Shown here piece by piece: positions 1 to 9,120 of a DNA stretch of 44,025 nucleotides (within the stretch, counting starts at the first letter, position 1; the number at the start of each line of letters is the position of its first letter). The translations under genes were made by a program, and so were the position numbers. Source of the DNA: Candidatus Nitrosocosmicus sp. (lineage in GTDB: Archaea; Thermoproteota; Nitrososphaeria; Nitrososphaerales; Nitrososphaeraceae); contig JAICXY010000018.1 of NCBI GenBank assembly GCA_025934495.1, positions 1-44,025 on the forward strand. The letters run 5' to 3'. The notes beneath the pieces were generated by a model. It searched no databases, had not been told where the DNA came from, and saw only the letters and a list, made by a program, of their open reading frames with translations.

Positions 1-365
1 AATTTTGGATCTCTTTTTTTTAGTAAAATTATAAAACTTTCCAAATTTTTTATAGTTTGCGGATGAAGATGATGTTCGATTCCTTCAGCATCTAAATGTG
101 CAGTTTCATCATCTATTCCAATCATCTTTAAAAATTCAACAAATAAACTGTGTTTCTCATGTATATTTTTTGCAATATTGATACCTTCATTTGTAAGATT
201 TAACCCTCTGTATTTCTCATAGATCAAATATTTGTTCTCATCTAGTTTTTTTACCATTTTAGTCACACTTGGTGAACTAACATTAAGATATTTGGAAATA
301 TCTGTTGTTGTAGCATATCCTTTTTGTTGAATCAATTCGTAAATAACTTCTAGATAATCTTCCAT
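1..365 (-). CDS. mntR: MntR/DtxR-family metal-dependent regulator, 3' end cut by window edge
   Basis: Transcription factor that probably represses metal-uptake genes when Mn(II) (or Fe(II)) is bound. About 121 residues are visible, against roughly 140 in Bacillus MntR, so only the tail is missing. The first half is a winged helix (GYATTTDISKYLNV, then SPSVTKMVKKLDE). The metal-site residues known from B. subtilis MntR can be matched: Asp and Glu in MEDYLE, His in EKHSLF, and the AEGIEHH motif. The Asp in MEDYLE sits where DtxR has Met, which favours manganese. I chose the ATG at 365 because family members begin MEDYLE or shortly before it. The frame stays open to 485 and a TTG at 476 is an alternative. 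No partner gene is visible. Confidence 0.85.
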   Translation of the reverse strand, partial: MEDYLEVIYELIQQKGYATTTDISKYLNVSSPSVTKMVKKLDENKYLIYEKYRGLNLTNEGINIAKNIHEKHSLFVEFLKMIGIDDETAHLDAEGIEHHLHPQTIKNLESFIILLKKRDPK

Positions 366-757
366 TCTATCTGTTCTTATCTCATTTTCTTTTTTTTCAT
401 TGTGGGCACAACGAATAAAGTCCAATCTTTTGTTAAGATGATTATTTTTTATTCTGATTGATTCGTCTATTGGCAAACTAGCTGTTTAACTCTTCGTGCA
501 AAATAATTCTTTCCCTGTGTATACATATTATTATCTTCCTAATTTTAGCAAGATTAGGCAAATCTATAGAATTTCTTGATAATCGATTAGAAGTTAAAAT
601 GCACTTTTACATGATTATGAAATTCTTTTCTCTTGATGATGTCTTATCAATATAGGCTAATTTTAATAACCCTAATTTGAACAAATTCATTTAACAATAA
701 CAAAAAATAGAATACGTGACAAAACACAATAGAACTTTAATTTTAAAAAAGATATAA
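366..757. other. Intergenic region upstream of mntR-like gene
   Basis: AT-rich spacer between the mntR-like gene and the Rieske gene, both on the minus strand. I see no coding frame. Positions 542-563 contain an imperfect palindrome that includes TTTGCCTAA on the minus strand, similar to known MntR half-sites (TTTGCC). It may be an autoregulatory operator, but this is only a resemblance. Confidence 0.3.
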
Positions 758-1069
758 TTAGATTTCCACATATATATTATTATTTTCCACCACAATTTGA
801 TAGGTCTCTTGATTCTTTAACTTTTGAGGAAACCAGATTAATTCGCCTGTTTCTACATTCCACTTTGCAGAGTGCCAAGGACAAACTAATTCTTTATCTT
901 TAAGAATTGTGCCTTCATGCAATTCAGCTCCGGCGTGATTGCAAATATTATTTATTGCATAAAAATTACCATTAACATTTACTACTAAAATTTCTTTTCC
1001 ACCAGCAGTAATATTTTTTAGAGAACCTGGAGAAAGATTTTCGGTGGTGTCTACCAAAAATTTAGTCAT
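758..1069 (-). CDS. Small Rieske [2Fe-2S] ferredoxin
   Basis: A 103-residue soluble electron carrier of the NirD/sulredoxin-like Rieske type. The two cluster-binding motifs are intact: CNHAG (Cys-x-His) near residue 43 and CPWH (Cys-x-x-His) near residue 63, separated by about 20 residues as in single-domain Rieske ferredoxins. There is no signal peptide or membrane helix, so it should be cytoplasmic. It stands alone, with its own TATA-like box at about 1091-1100, some 27 bp upstream of the ATG, suggesting a leaderless transcript. The redox partner cannot be inferred from its neighbours. Confidence 0.9.
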   Translation of the reverse strand: MTKFLVDTTENLSPGSLKNITAGGKEILVVNVNGNFYAINNICNHAGAELHEGTILKDKELVCPWHSAKWNVETGELIWFPQKLKNQETYQIVVENNNIYVEI

Positions 1070-1307
1070 ACAAAATTTATAAAGTAATAGACTTTTAAAT
1101 TATTCCAATGGATTATTATTATTATTTCTATTTTATTAAAAAGTCTCAATAAAACAGTTTTATAGACTCTGATGCTAGATAAAATAATATAATAAGAGCA
1201 GGCAACATCCGAATTACATAGGCAAATATCTTGCTAGCATGAAAAAGATAAGATCATTATTATTGCAAAGGTGACATTTGGATATATGGAATGAATGATG
1301 ATATATA

Positions 1308-1490
1308 AAATTTAAACATATCCATGCTCTAAGATTTGGTCTTGAATTGCATAAACCTGTAGAATTAAAACATTGGCGAATAACAACAAATGATTATTAA
1401 AACTGCGAATCTGAACACATTGTAAAGGATGCTGTATACAATGAAATGAGCATGATATATCAAAAGTTTGAGTGCAGGTGTTGTTGTAAC
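1308..1490 (+). pseudogene. Possible remnant of an archaeal tyrosine recombinase
   Basis: The 1070-1800 interval has no intact gene. One frame starting at 1308 reads HALRFGLELHKPVELKHW, an internal stop, then SEHIVKDAVYNEM and KFEC. This loosely resembles the C-terminal LRHWKAT-EYHKTKDIL region and the DEYVCKVA tail of archaeal integrases. The catalytic His-Leu-Gly-His block is absent and a stop interrupts the frame. It is at best a dead fragment, and the resemblance is by eye only. Confidence 0.22.
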
Positions 1491-1800
1491 CCTGCGTATA
1501 TTCTATATTGTTTAAAGTATATTCTATATGGACTCCTAGTTGATACAGTTGTATTTTATTAACAAACCGTTGAAAAATATATCTTTCTTTAAAGTACCAA
1601 AATATGCAGATTATCTGTCAAACCGTACACTTAGATAAGTAATACCTTGCAAAGTTTTAAAGATATTTAACGTAAAAGGCTATTTGTTTAAGTTATTATA
1701 TACTGTAGAATAATATCGCGTATACCAATTTTTAAAAAGATTTAATTTGGTGTACAAAAATATTCAAAGAATCAATCTATTGTTATGAATCAACATATGA

Positions 1801-2739
1801 CTAATTAATAAATTCTTTATCAAGTAATTTTATTAATAAAGCTTTTTGTACATGTAATCTATTCTCTGCTTCCATCCAAACAACCGAATGAGGCCCATCA
1901 ATTATTTCAGATGTGACTTCTTTGTCTCGTTTAGCGGGTAGGCAATGCATAAAAATATAATCTGGTTTTGCATACTTTACCAGTTCATCGTTAACTTGAT
2001 ATGTTGGTAAAAATACTGCATCTCGCTGTTGCTTTTCTTCTTCTTTTCCAATGGATACAAAAGTATCGGTAGTAATTACATCTGCGTCTTTAACAGCTTC
2101 AAATGGATCGTTTGTTATAGATACAAAGCTATTATTCTTTTTACTTTCCTTTTTTGCAATATCCATTATCCACTTAAATGGTTCAAACCCAGGTGGTGTC
2201 GATATTTTAATATTGATTCCCAATTTTGAGCATCCTAGTAACAAATCATTGCAAATATTATTGCCATCGCCTATGAATGCCAATGTATTACCTCGTAGTT
2301 TCTTTTTATATTCCAAAATTGTGAGCAGATCAGATAATATTTGGCATGGATGAAACAAATCCGAGAGGCCATTTATTACAGGAATACTGGAATATTGCGA
2401 CAATTTCTCTATATCTTTATGGGAATATACTCTTGCCACAATACAATCAAGATATAATGAAAGGGTTCTTGCAGTATCTTCTATCGATTCACCCCTAGAT
2501 AACTGTAAATCATTAAAAGAAAGATTGATGGCATTTCCACCTAATTGCAATATGGCAGTTTCAAAGCTAATTCTTGTTCTTGTAGAAGGTTTCTGAAAAA
2601 ACATACCAAGAATCTTTCCTCTTAATTGTGTTTTTGAACTTTGAATATTCAAAGGATCTTTTAAATAAATCGCTAGATCTAAAATAGATAAAATTTGGTC
2701 GGATGATAAATCACAAATGCTTAAAATATTTTTGTTCAA
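1801..2739 (-). CDS. argF: Ornithine carbamoyltransferase
   Basis: Converts ornithine and carbamoyl phosphate to citrulline in arginine biosynthesis. The 312-residue length is typical. The carbamoyl-phosphate motif STRTR is at about residue 53 and the ornithine-binding HCLP motif near residue 266. A VSIGKEEE segment with the expected loop lies between them. The start codon is TTG; a TATA-like stretch at 2761-2770 sits about 27 bp upstream, which supports this start and a leaderless transcript. It lies just downstream of ftsY in the same orientation but probably has its own promoter. Confidence is high for the family. N-acetylornithine carbamoyltransferases are less similar around HCLP. Confidence 0.95.
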   Translation of the reverse strand: MNKNILSICDLSSDQILSILDLAIYLKDPLNIQSSKTQLRGKILGMFFQKPSTRTRISFETAILQLGGNAINLSFNDLQLSRGESIEDTARTLSLYLDCIVARVYSHKDIEKLSQYSSIPVINGLSDLFHPCQILSDLLTILEYKKKLRGNTLAFIGDGNNICNDLLLGCSKLGINIKISTPPGFEPFKWIMDIAKKESKKNNSFVSITNDPFEAVKDADVITTDTFVSIGKEEEKQQRDAVFLPTYQVNDELVKYAKPDYIFMHCLPAKRDKEVTSEIIDGPHSVVWMEAENRLHVQKALLIKLLDKEFIN

Positions 2740-2787
2740 TATAAAAATGAAAAAAATTCTTTAATTTAATGTTTTCAAAGAGAAAAA

Positions 2788-4128
2788 CTATTTATTTTTT
2801 TTCTTAAACCATCCAAATAATCCCTTCTTACTACTAGATTCTGATTCATTCTCCATATTTGTTCTCATTTTTTCTTCATCCTTTCGGTTTCCATTGGCCT
2901 TTTGAAGATTATCGACTTTATCATAAGAAGAATCTGCTACATTGATATCTTTATTCCTATGCGTATTATCAAATTCTTTAAGTTCGCTTTGTGATAAGTC
3001 TTTGGTTAAATTGGTTATCGTCTCAATATTATTTTCTTTTTCATTTTCTTGAATATTATCAGCAGTAGTCAATTCAATATTATTTTTACTAAGGTTAGAT
3101 TCAGTATCTCCATTAGATTCTGAAATCGATTTTATTTGCTCAAGTTTACTGGAAGTAGGATACCGCTCTGTTTTAGAATGATCAGTTAAAGAAGCTTCGC
3201 GAGATATAGATAAAGAATCGGTACCAAAAACGGTATCTACAAACTTTTCTTTATTAAAAAATATTAGATCGTCATATCCTTGTCCCATGCCAAGATAAAG
3301 TATAGGTTTAGATGTAATATATGAGATCGATATTGCAGCCCCACCCTTTGCATCCGCATCAGATTTTGTTAGAATTGCACCATCAAATTCGGTATAAGAG
3401 AAAAATTCTCTTGCTTGATTTATGGTATCATTACCAGCAAGTGAGTCGCCAACGAATAATTTTATATCCGGTTTTATAACTTTAACAATTTTGCCAATTT
3501 CATACATAAGATTTTTGGCATTTTGCATCCTTCCAGCAGTATCAATCAAGACTACGTCGACATAATGCTTTTTAGCATATTCTAAAGCATCTCTTGATAC
3601 AGCTGAAGGATCTGCACCGTACCTTTGAGATATAATTTTTATGGAGAGATTTTCGGCATGGGTAGTAATTTGTTCTATTGCACCTGCTCTATGAGTATCG
3701 GCTGCAGCAATCACTACAGAGAAGCCATTTTTTTTTAACAAATTTGCAACTTTAGCTACGGTAGTTGTTTTACCAGTTCCGTTAATACCAAGGAATACAA
3801 TTATGAATGGCCCACCTTTTTTTTGTTTTTTTTCTCGAATTAAACTTATTAAATCAATAGATCCAGCCTTGGATAATATTTCCAAAAAATTATTTTTTAA
3901 AGTCGACGTAATAATTTTCTCGGCAGTTTCATTTTTCTGAATTTTCATACCAACTAGGTTATTTTTTATTTGGAGAGAAAGATCATCAATAACCTCTTGA
4001 GATACATCACTCTCTAACAAAGCAACATGCAAATCAAAAAGACTTTCATCTAAATCTTTTTCAGAAAGTTCTTTTTGGCTGATACTTTTAGCAGCATTAG
4101 AGAAGGCACGTTTTAATTTATCAAACAT
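2788..4128 (-). CDS. ftsY: Signal recognition particle receptor FtsY with C-terminal charged extension
   Basis: SRP receptor GTPase that docks SRP-ribosome complexes at the membrane. The NG domain occupies about the first 300 residues: P-loop GINGTGKTTT near residue 114, DTAGR near residue 196, and TKSDADAKGG near residue 254. After it comes an unusual ~144-residue hydrophilic tail, rich in Ser, Asn, Glu and Lys, ending in SSKKGLFGWFKKKNK. Most FtsY proteins carry their acidic region before the NG domain; here the protein starts almost at the N domain. I prefer the ATG at 4128 (MFDKLKRAF), although the frame continues to a TTG at 4143. It is followed by argF and preceded by prefoldin alpha, a neighbourhood known in archaea. 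Confidence 0.93.
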   Translation of the reverse strand: MFDKLKRAFSNAAKSISQKELSEKDLDESLFDLHVALLESDVSQEVIDDLSLQIKNNLVGMKIQKNETAEKIITSTLKNNFLEILSKAGSIDLISLIREKKQKKGGPFIIVFLGINGTGKTTTVAKVANLLKKNGFSVVIAAADTHRAGAIEQITTHAENLSIKIISQRYGADPSAVSRDALEYAKKHYVDVVLIDTAGRMQNAKNLMYEIGKIVKVIKPDIKLFVGDSLAGNDTINQAREFFSYTEFDGAILTKSDADAKGGAAISISYITSKPILYLGMGQGYDDLIFFNKEKFVDTVFGTDSLSISREASLTDHSKTERYPTSSKLEQIKSISESNGDTESNLSKNNIELTTADNIQENEKENNIETITNLTKDLSQSELKEFDNTHRNKDINVADSSYDKVDNLQKANGNRKDEEKMRTNMENESESSSKKGLFGWFKKKNK

Positions 4129-4199
4129 ATGTATATTTACCAACTATCGAGAAAAGGATCATAATAGTATCCAAAAAATATTACCACCGATTAACCAAA

Positions 4200-4688
4200 T
4201 TAGTGTGGAAGGTGTCCGATATCCTTAGAAACGTTATGATCATGTCCTTGCATTTGGCCAACATAGGAATTGACCGCATTTTGAATTTCAGTCATACGGT
4301 AGGATATTTGTTGTTTTTGAGATGACAACTGCTTTGCAGCGGTTTCGAATTCTTTTATTCGGTGTTCAATAAAATTAACCGCATCATCTTTTTTCTTTTC
4401 AATTACTACACCCGCACCAACATTAACAAGAACTTTTTCAATAGGATGAATGATACTTTTAACATACATTCCTATACCGAGCGGAACTAATGAGGGAGTA
4501 TCCGATTCTAGAGATAAACTTTTTATCGCCTCAGATGAGCTATGAGATTCTTCTAATAGTCTATGCAACAATGATTCTTTAGATATGATATCATTATAAT
4601 AAGACTCGAGTAGTTTGGATTCTTGGATCATCTCGTTTACAGAATGCTCTGTAATGCCACGATTACTTTCTGCACCAGTTGTTGCCAT
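4200..4688 (-). CDS. pfdA: Prefoldin alpha subunit
   Basis: Chaperone subunit that forms the alpha2-beta4 jellyfish-shaped prefoldin and hands unfolded proteins to the thermosome. At 162 residues it is slightly longer than usual (~140). Two helical coiled-coil arms flank the beta-hairpin region, PLGIGMYVKSII followed by VNVGAGVVIEKK, the most conserved part of the family. The tail is His-rich (GHDHNVSKDIGHLPH). A TATA-like sequence at 4712-4718 precedes the ATG at the leaderless distance. ftsY lies 72 bp downstream in the same orientation, the usual archaeal pairing. Confidence 0.92.
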   Translation of the reverse strand: MATTGAESNRGITEHSVNEMIQESKLLESYYNDIISKESLLHRLLEESHSSSEAIKSLSLESDTPSLVPLGIGMYVKSIIHPIEKVLVNVGAGVVIEKKKDDAVNFIEHRIKEFETAAKQLSSQKQQISYRMTEIQNAVNSYVGQMQGHDHNVSKDIGHLPH

Positions 4689-4869
4689 AATACAAATAAC
4701 CTACCGTCCATATTATAACTTTGACTTCAAAAGCATAGGATTGCTAAATAGGCAAAAACAGATAGATAATAGTAATTTCCATAATATCATAAATATTTAT
4801 AAATATTATGGAAAGTACCATGATGATAGAAGAAAAAACAAAATTATTTGTTTAGAAATTTTATTTTTT

Positions 4870-5031
4870 TTATTCGTTTTTCTTTTTTGGATCGCTTTTT
4901 GATTTGAATAGTGATTTTAGGTTATTCACATTTGTAGACAATTTCTTTAAGTTTTCTTCAATACTATTGATTGCAGTCATTGCAGATTTCTCTTTTTTAT
5001 CTTCTGGTTTTTCAGATTTTTTTGAACTCAT
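4870..5031 (-). CDS. Small charged hypothetical protein next to prefoldin
   Basis: A 53-residue frame beginning MSSKKSEKPEDKKEKS, followed by a short amphipathic helical segment (INSIEENLKKLSTNVNNLKSLF) and a Lys-rich end. It is preceded by a TATA-rich stretch and oriented with pfdA and ftsY. In many archaea ribosomal protein LX precedes pfdA, but this peptide has no similarity to LX that I can see. The function is unknown. The codon pattern, with charged residues and no internal stops, and the ATG make it plausible as a real gene. Confidence 0.5.
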   Translation of the reverse strand: MSSKKSEKPEDKKEKSAMTAINSIEENLKKLSTNVNNLKSLFKSKSDPKKKNE

Positions 5032-5235
5032 ATATTTTGCTAATCGTTAAAATATAAATGTAATATGTTTCTTTCCTTTAGAAAAAAGTACAATTACAAC
5101 TTTCCAATTAAGTTATTATTTAATAGTGATAAGAATTTTATTAATTTGATTTTAAATGTTATAAAACATTACTCAATACATTTTATTATTCGATCTTTCA
5201 ATCACAAAATTATAATAACAAACAGAAATTTGACA

Positions 5236-5250
5236 AAAATATATAATATT
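5236..5250 (+). promoter_or_regulatory. TATA box of the GAPDH gene
   Basis: The stretch AAAATATATAATATT is centred about 27 bp upstream of the TTG at 5271, so transcription would begin at or next to the start codon. This supports the TTG start and a leaderless message. Confidence 0.5.
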
Positions 5251-5270
5251 GTAAAAAGTAAAAACCATCA

Positions 5271-6311
5271 TTGGTACATATTTTCCTTAATGGATATGGA
5301 AATATTGGAAGACGCTTAGCTACTGCGTTTTCAAAAGATAAATCTATTGAATTAGTAGGCATAGCAAAGTATTCACCAGATGAGGAAACCGAAAAAGCAT
5401 TAAATAAGGGATACAAAGTTTTTGTTCCCAAAGATCTGAAAGAAGAATTTCAAAATAAGAATTACAAAGTTAGTGGTACAGTAGATGATGCAATCAAAGA
5501 GGCAGACATCATCATCGATGCATCAAAAGAAGGCAAAGGATTTCTAAATAAAATGAATTATTATATTCCATTCAAGAAAAAAGCTATTTTCCAAGGTGGA
5601 GAAGATAGAAATGGTAAACATGCTGTAGCAGATATAATCCACAATTCAAGGGTAAACTATGATAAGACATTTGAAAAAGATTATGTAATTCAAGGAAGTT
5701 GCAATGTTACTGGAATGGGAAGGGTTATTCAACCACTTTTGGAAAATTATGGCGAAGCAATTAAAAGATATGATGTTAATCTGGTCAGACGATCGGCAGA
5801 TCTAGAAGATGTAAGAGAAGTAAAAGATTCCATTGAATGGGATAAACATCCTCATCATCAAGATGATGTAAAGGATTTTATTCCTTCTATAAATTTGTAT
5901 GTAGATTCATTAAAGGTCCCATCAAGAATGATGCATCTACATCAGATGACAATAAGATTTAAAGATGAACCGCCAACAAAGGATAAAATTCTAGAAATCT
6001 TCAATAAAGAATATGGAATTGCAGTAATTAATAAAGCAAAAGGCACTGCAGACATAAGAAAGAAAGCCATAGAATTGAATTTTGAACATGGTGATACAGG
6101 TATGATTCATATTCATAGTGATATTTTAAAAATTCAAGATGACGTTGTAAAGATATCTTATTCCGATGATCAAACAGGAATGGTGATACCAGAAAACTAT
6201 ATGCTAATACAATCAATGATTTTCAAAAAATCGAAAATAGAAGCATTGAAACAAACAGAAAAGATTTTCAATATTAAAAAGAAAAGGAAAATGTTGGAAG
6301 AAGAATTTTAA
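5271..6311 (+). CDS. gap: Type II (archaeal) glyceraldehyde-3-phosphate dehydrogenase
   Basis: Interconverts glyceraldehyde-3-phosphate and 1,3-bisphosphoglycerate, working in gluconeogenesis in these autotrophs. The 346-residue length fits the archaeal tetrameric enzyme. The Rossmann motif NGYGNIGRR is at the very N-terminus. The catalytic Cys lies in GSCNVTGMGR near residue 143, and HLHQMTIRF near residue 223 belongs to the catalytic domain. The start codon is TTG. The last residues are Lys/Glu-rich. The gene is convergent with the 4-hydroxybutyryl-CoA dehydratase gene, with about 190 bp of very AT-rich sequence between them. Confidence 0.95.
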   Translation: MVHIFLNGYGNIGRRLATAFSKDKSIELVGIAKYSPDEETEKALNKGYKVFVPKDLKEEFQNKNYKVSGTVDDAIKEADIIIDASKEGKGFLNKMNYYIPFKKKAIFQGGEDRNGKHAVADIIHNSRVNYDKTFEKDYVIQGSCNVTGMGRVIQPLLENYGEAIKRYDVNLVRRSADLEDVREVKDSIEWDKHPHHQDDVKDFIPSINLYVDSLKVPSRMMHLHQMTIRFKDEPPTKDKILEIFNKEYGIAVINKAKGTADIRKKAIELNFEHGDTGMIHIHSDILKIQDDVVKISYSDDQTGMVIPENYMLIQSMIFKKSKIEALKQTEKIFNIKKKRKMLEEEF

Positions 6312-6503
6312 AAAATATCTTTCCATCAATTAAAAAATAAAAAAAATAAAAATAAAATGTTAATAAAATTTAATAATTAACAGTTTTTAATAATTAACCC
6401 TCCTTATCAATTTCATTCCTAAGGTTTAATGTGTTACTAAAAAGATAACATAATAAAAAATATTGTAAAATATTAAAATTAAAATAAAAAAAATAAAAAA
6501 AAC

Positions 6504-8021
6504 TTAATTGTTTTTTATACCAAAAATTCTATCAAAATATTCAGATGGTTCTGATAATAATTCGGTCGAAGTATTTTCACCTTCTTTTATATTAGCCAAA
6601 TTCCTTGCCAATTTTTTCTTATATTCTAACTGCATTTGTCTTGCAATTTGAATACGCTGAGCCTGAGGTGACCCTGCACCATGCATGGATTCAGTTAGGT
6701 AGCCTACTGCATTTCTTCCCAAAGTCATATTTTCAATAAGTCGAGCTATTCTAACTTTGTCTTCTGTGGAAACACCCTTTTTGCCTTTTAAATACTTTTC
6801 TAAAAGAGGACCGGTTATAGGACCTCTAAAATCTTTTTCTGAAGGCATGGTAACCATGAGGCCTCCAGCTATATCTTGGGCCAGCCGTCCGATTTCATAA
6901 GGAAAACGGGTTACATTGTGTTTGCAAACATTGGCAAGCATATCATCATTAATATAATTACCTGATTCTGTTTTATAGGCTTGGTGAGAGGAAGCAATTC
7001 CTGCAGCAAAAATAGTTTCATTAAGATGGGTCATTTCAGTTAATTTATCCTTGATATGAGAGGCATTCGAAATGCCGTTATATTCGGCAGCTGCAGCTGA
7101 AGCACCAATTAACACATCGCCAAGCCCTGTTTTACACACATAACTTCTTCTATGATAGCATGTAAATCTTTCAACTAAAGTGGATGCAAATTCTATCTCG
7201 CCGTCCATAAAAATTAATTCGTTTGGAATAAATACTTCATCAAAGATAACTAATGCTTCCTGACCCGAAAACTGAGAATTGCCCGCATCAAGATCACCCG
7301 ATTCCATACTACGAGTATCGCAAGATTGTCGTCCGTAGATATAGGTAATACCTTTTGCATCAACAGGGATTGCTCCAACTATAGCATAGTCTTTGTCTTC
7401 AGGTCTTAAACGCATTGTTGGCATAACAATTAACCAATGAGAATTTATACAGCCTGTTTGATGAGCTTTTGCTCCTTTGACATAAACACCTTTATCATCT
7501 CGTTTTACAACGTGTAAGAACATATCTGGGTCGTCTTGTTGAGATGGAGATAGACTACGATCACCTTTTACATCAGTCATTGCACCTCCAATGACGAAAT
7601 TTTCATATTGTATCATTTTAATAAAGTTAACTAACCGATCATGATATTTTACACCATATTTCTTATCGATATCAAATGTAGTAGAGTAAAGAGAATTCAA
7701 TGCATCCATTCCCACACAACGTTGAAAACAAGTACCAGTTTTTTGTCCTAACTTTCTTTGCATACGATTTTGATTTACTAAATCTTGGGGACTCTCGGCA
7801 ATATGTAAAAAACGGTTTACTTGCAATCCTGTTAAAGAAGATTTTGTAGAACCTAAATCTGGGTCATCAACCGCCAAGTCATATGTTTCGGCAACAGCAT
7901 TAATTGATGGCCTTATCATAGGGTGATCTACGGGTTCTTCCACTAATTCTCCAAAGAGATAAACTTTTAAATTTCTATTTCTTAAACTTTCAATATACTC
8001 CAACCCATTTTTAATAGGCAT
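6504..8021 (-). CDS. 4-hydroxybutyryl-CoA dehydratase (vinylacetyl-CoA isomerase)
   Basis: A [4Fe-4S]/FAD radical enzyme making crotonyl-CoA from 4-hydroxybutyryl-CoA, a diagnostic step of the 3-hydroxypropionate/4-hydroxybutyrate CO2-fixation cycle. The 505-residue protein aligns by eye with clostridial AbfD from end to end: HPMIRPSIN, LGQKT-CFQRCVGMDA (Cys98 and Cys102), GAKAHQTG, YGRQSCDTR, GQEALV, HRRSYVCK, NVTRFPYEI, ESMHGAGSPQAQR. The four cluster ligands are present as Cys98, Cys102, His290 and Cys296. The last two are one residue closer together than in the clostridial enzyme (HRQSYGGC), and an extra Cys precedes the His. The gene stands alone between GAPDH and an IS-rich gap. Confidence 0.97.
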   Translation of the reverse strand: MPIKNGLEYIESLRNRNLKVYLFGELVEEPVDHPMIRPSINAVAETYDLAVDDPDLGSTKSSLTGLQVNRFLHIAESPQDLVNQNRMQRKLGQKTGTCFQRCVGMDALNSLYSTTFDIDKKYGVKYHDRLVNFIKMIQYENFVIGGAMTDVKGDRSLSPSQQDDPDMFLHVVKRDDKGVYVKGAKAHQTGCINSHWLIVMPTMRLRPEDKDYAIVGAIPVDAKGITYIYGRQSCDTRSMESGDLDAGNSQFSGQEALVIFDEVFIPNELIFMDGEIEFASTLVERFTCYHRRSYVCKTGLGDVLIGASAAAAEYNGISNASHIKDKLTEMTHLNETIFAAGIASSHQAYKTESGNYINDDMLANVCKHNVTRFPYEIGRLAQDIAGGLMVTMPSEKDFRGPITGPLLEKYLKGKKGVSTEDKVRIARLIENMTLGRNAVGYLTESMHGAGSPQAQRIQIARQMQLEYKKKLARNLANIKEGENTSTELLSEPSEYFDRIFGIKNN

Positions 8022-8264
8022 ACAATAGATTGTACGGTATGTTATTTGAATATTCGCATATATCTAGAGATCTTTTTGTCGATATTTTATTGAATTATTA
8101 CTAACTATCTGGTAAAGATATTTTTAAAAATATTAATTTCAGTTTATTTACTGACTTAAATTTGTTATTGGTTTAAAATTATCTAAGAATGTTTTCTAAA
8201 TGTTGTATGCAATTAAGATAGCAATTAAGATAGTGAATTTCTTTCAGCAAATATGATCTCGATA
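8022..8264. other. Intergenic spacer upstream of 4-hydroxybutyryl-CoA dehydratase
   Basis: AT-rich sequence that should hold the promoter of the dehydratase gene. A short direct repeat (GCAATTAAGATAG type) occurs near 8206-8232. I see no coding frame. Confidence 0.4.
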
Positions 8265-8932
8265 GACGCTGTTAACTTAAGATTATTTCTTTATTGTGTT
8301 TGTCGATGAATAAATCAAACCATTGTTTTATATGATTTAATTTGAACTTGTTCTTTTTGCAAGGAAAATATTAAGCTTTCATTTCTATCCTTTATGCACC
8401 ACATTGTCTCTCTATGATGCTTTAATATGATGATCTAATTTAAGACTTACATGCTTGCGGTGAATATCGTATGTCACCACCGGTAGGAACAAGATATTCA
8501 CCATATTCATTTATTGTGTATGAAAGAAAAATGTCTATCACCACAACATATTTATAGTTCTTTTTATATGCTGATTGAGAGAATTTCTCTATCTTTTTGT
8601 TCGTTCTACGATGGCAACCCCATCAAAGCCATATCAATTCAGAACCTACTTTTATAGCAGTTTCGTTATTTTATATACAAGGATATTCTTGCTCTTCTTT
8701 TTTAATTTATTTTGTTTATATTTTGAATAAAGTTCCAAATGAAATAAGATAACTTATTTAAATTATATGTGAAAAAGAAAGATAATGCTTTTGTATCATT
8801 TCTAAATGATGAACCTAAAAAGTATGATCATAATCCTTAACCGATAATTTGTGAAAATATTCTATTTCTTGATCTAATACTAGATATGGTATTTTTAAAG
8901 CTAATGTTTTCCCTTAATTTAACAGTTCTGTA
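8265..8932 (-). mobile_element. Decayed IS6-like element, copy A
   Basis: No intact frame remains. The sequence parallels copy B (9121-9832) along its length. For example, the stretch from 8290 that encodes, on the minus strand, a degraded version of CKKNKCKLHHIRQWLKLF is repeated near 9175. Ends resembling GACGCTGTTAACTTAAG (from 8265) and its degraded inverse (near 8915-8930) match the terminal sequence seen in copy B. It is more degraded than copy B. Confidence 0.6.
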
Positions 8933-9120
8933 AACATATGCCATGTTTTGCTGTAAAATAATTATTGTGTTTGTTTAGATATCGTAACATCTTTAGATTG
9001 CAACTTTTAACTATGACGATTAATCCGCAAGGCGACGAAAATATATATATATATATAATTAAAATCATGGCAAAGCGATCACAAATATTTTAAATAGAAT
9101 ATACCTTTGTGTTTATACAG

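Noticed and set aside
2029-2353. Plus-strand open frames opposite argF
   Set aside because: Shadows of a clearly identified gene; no start context or motif.
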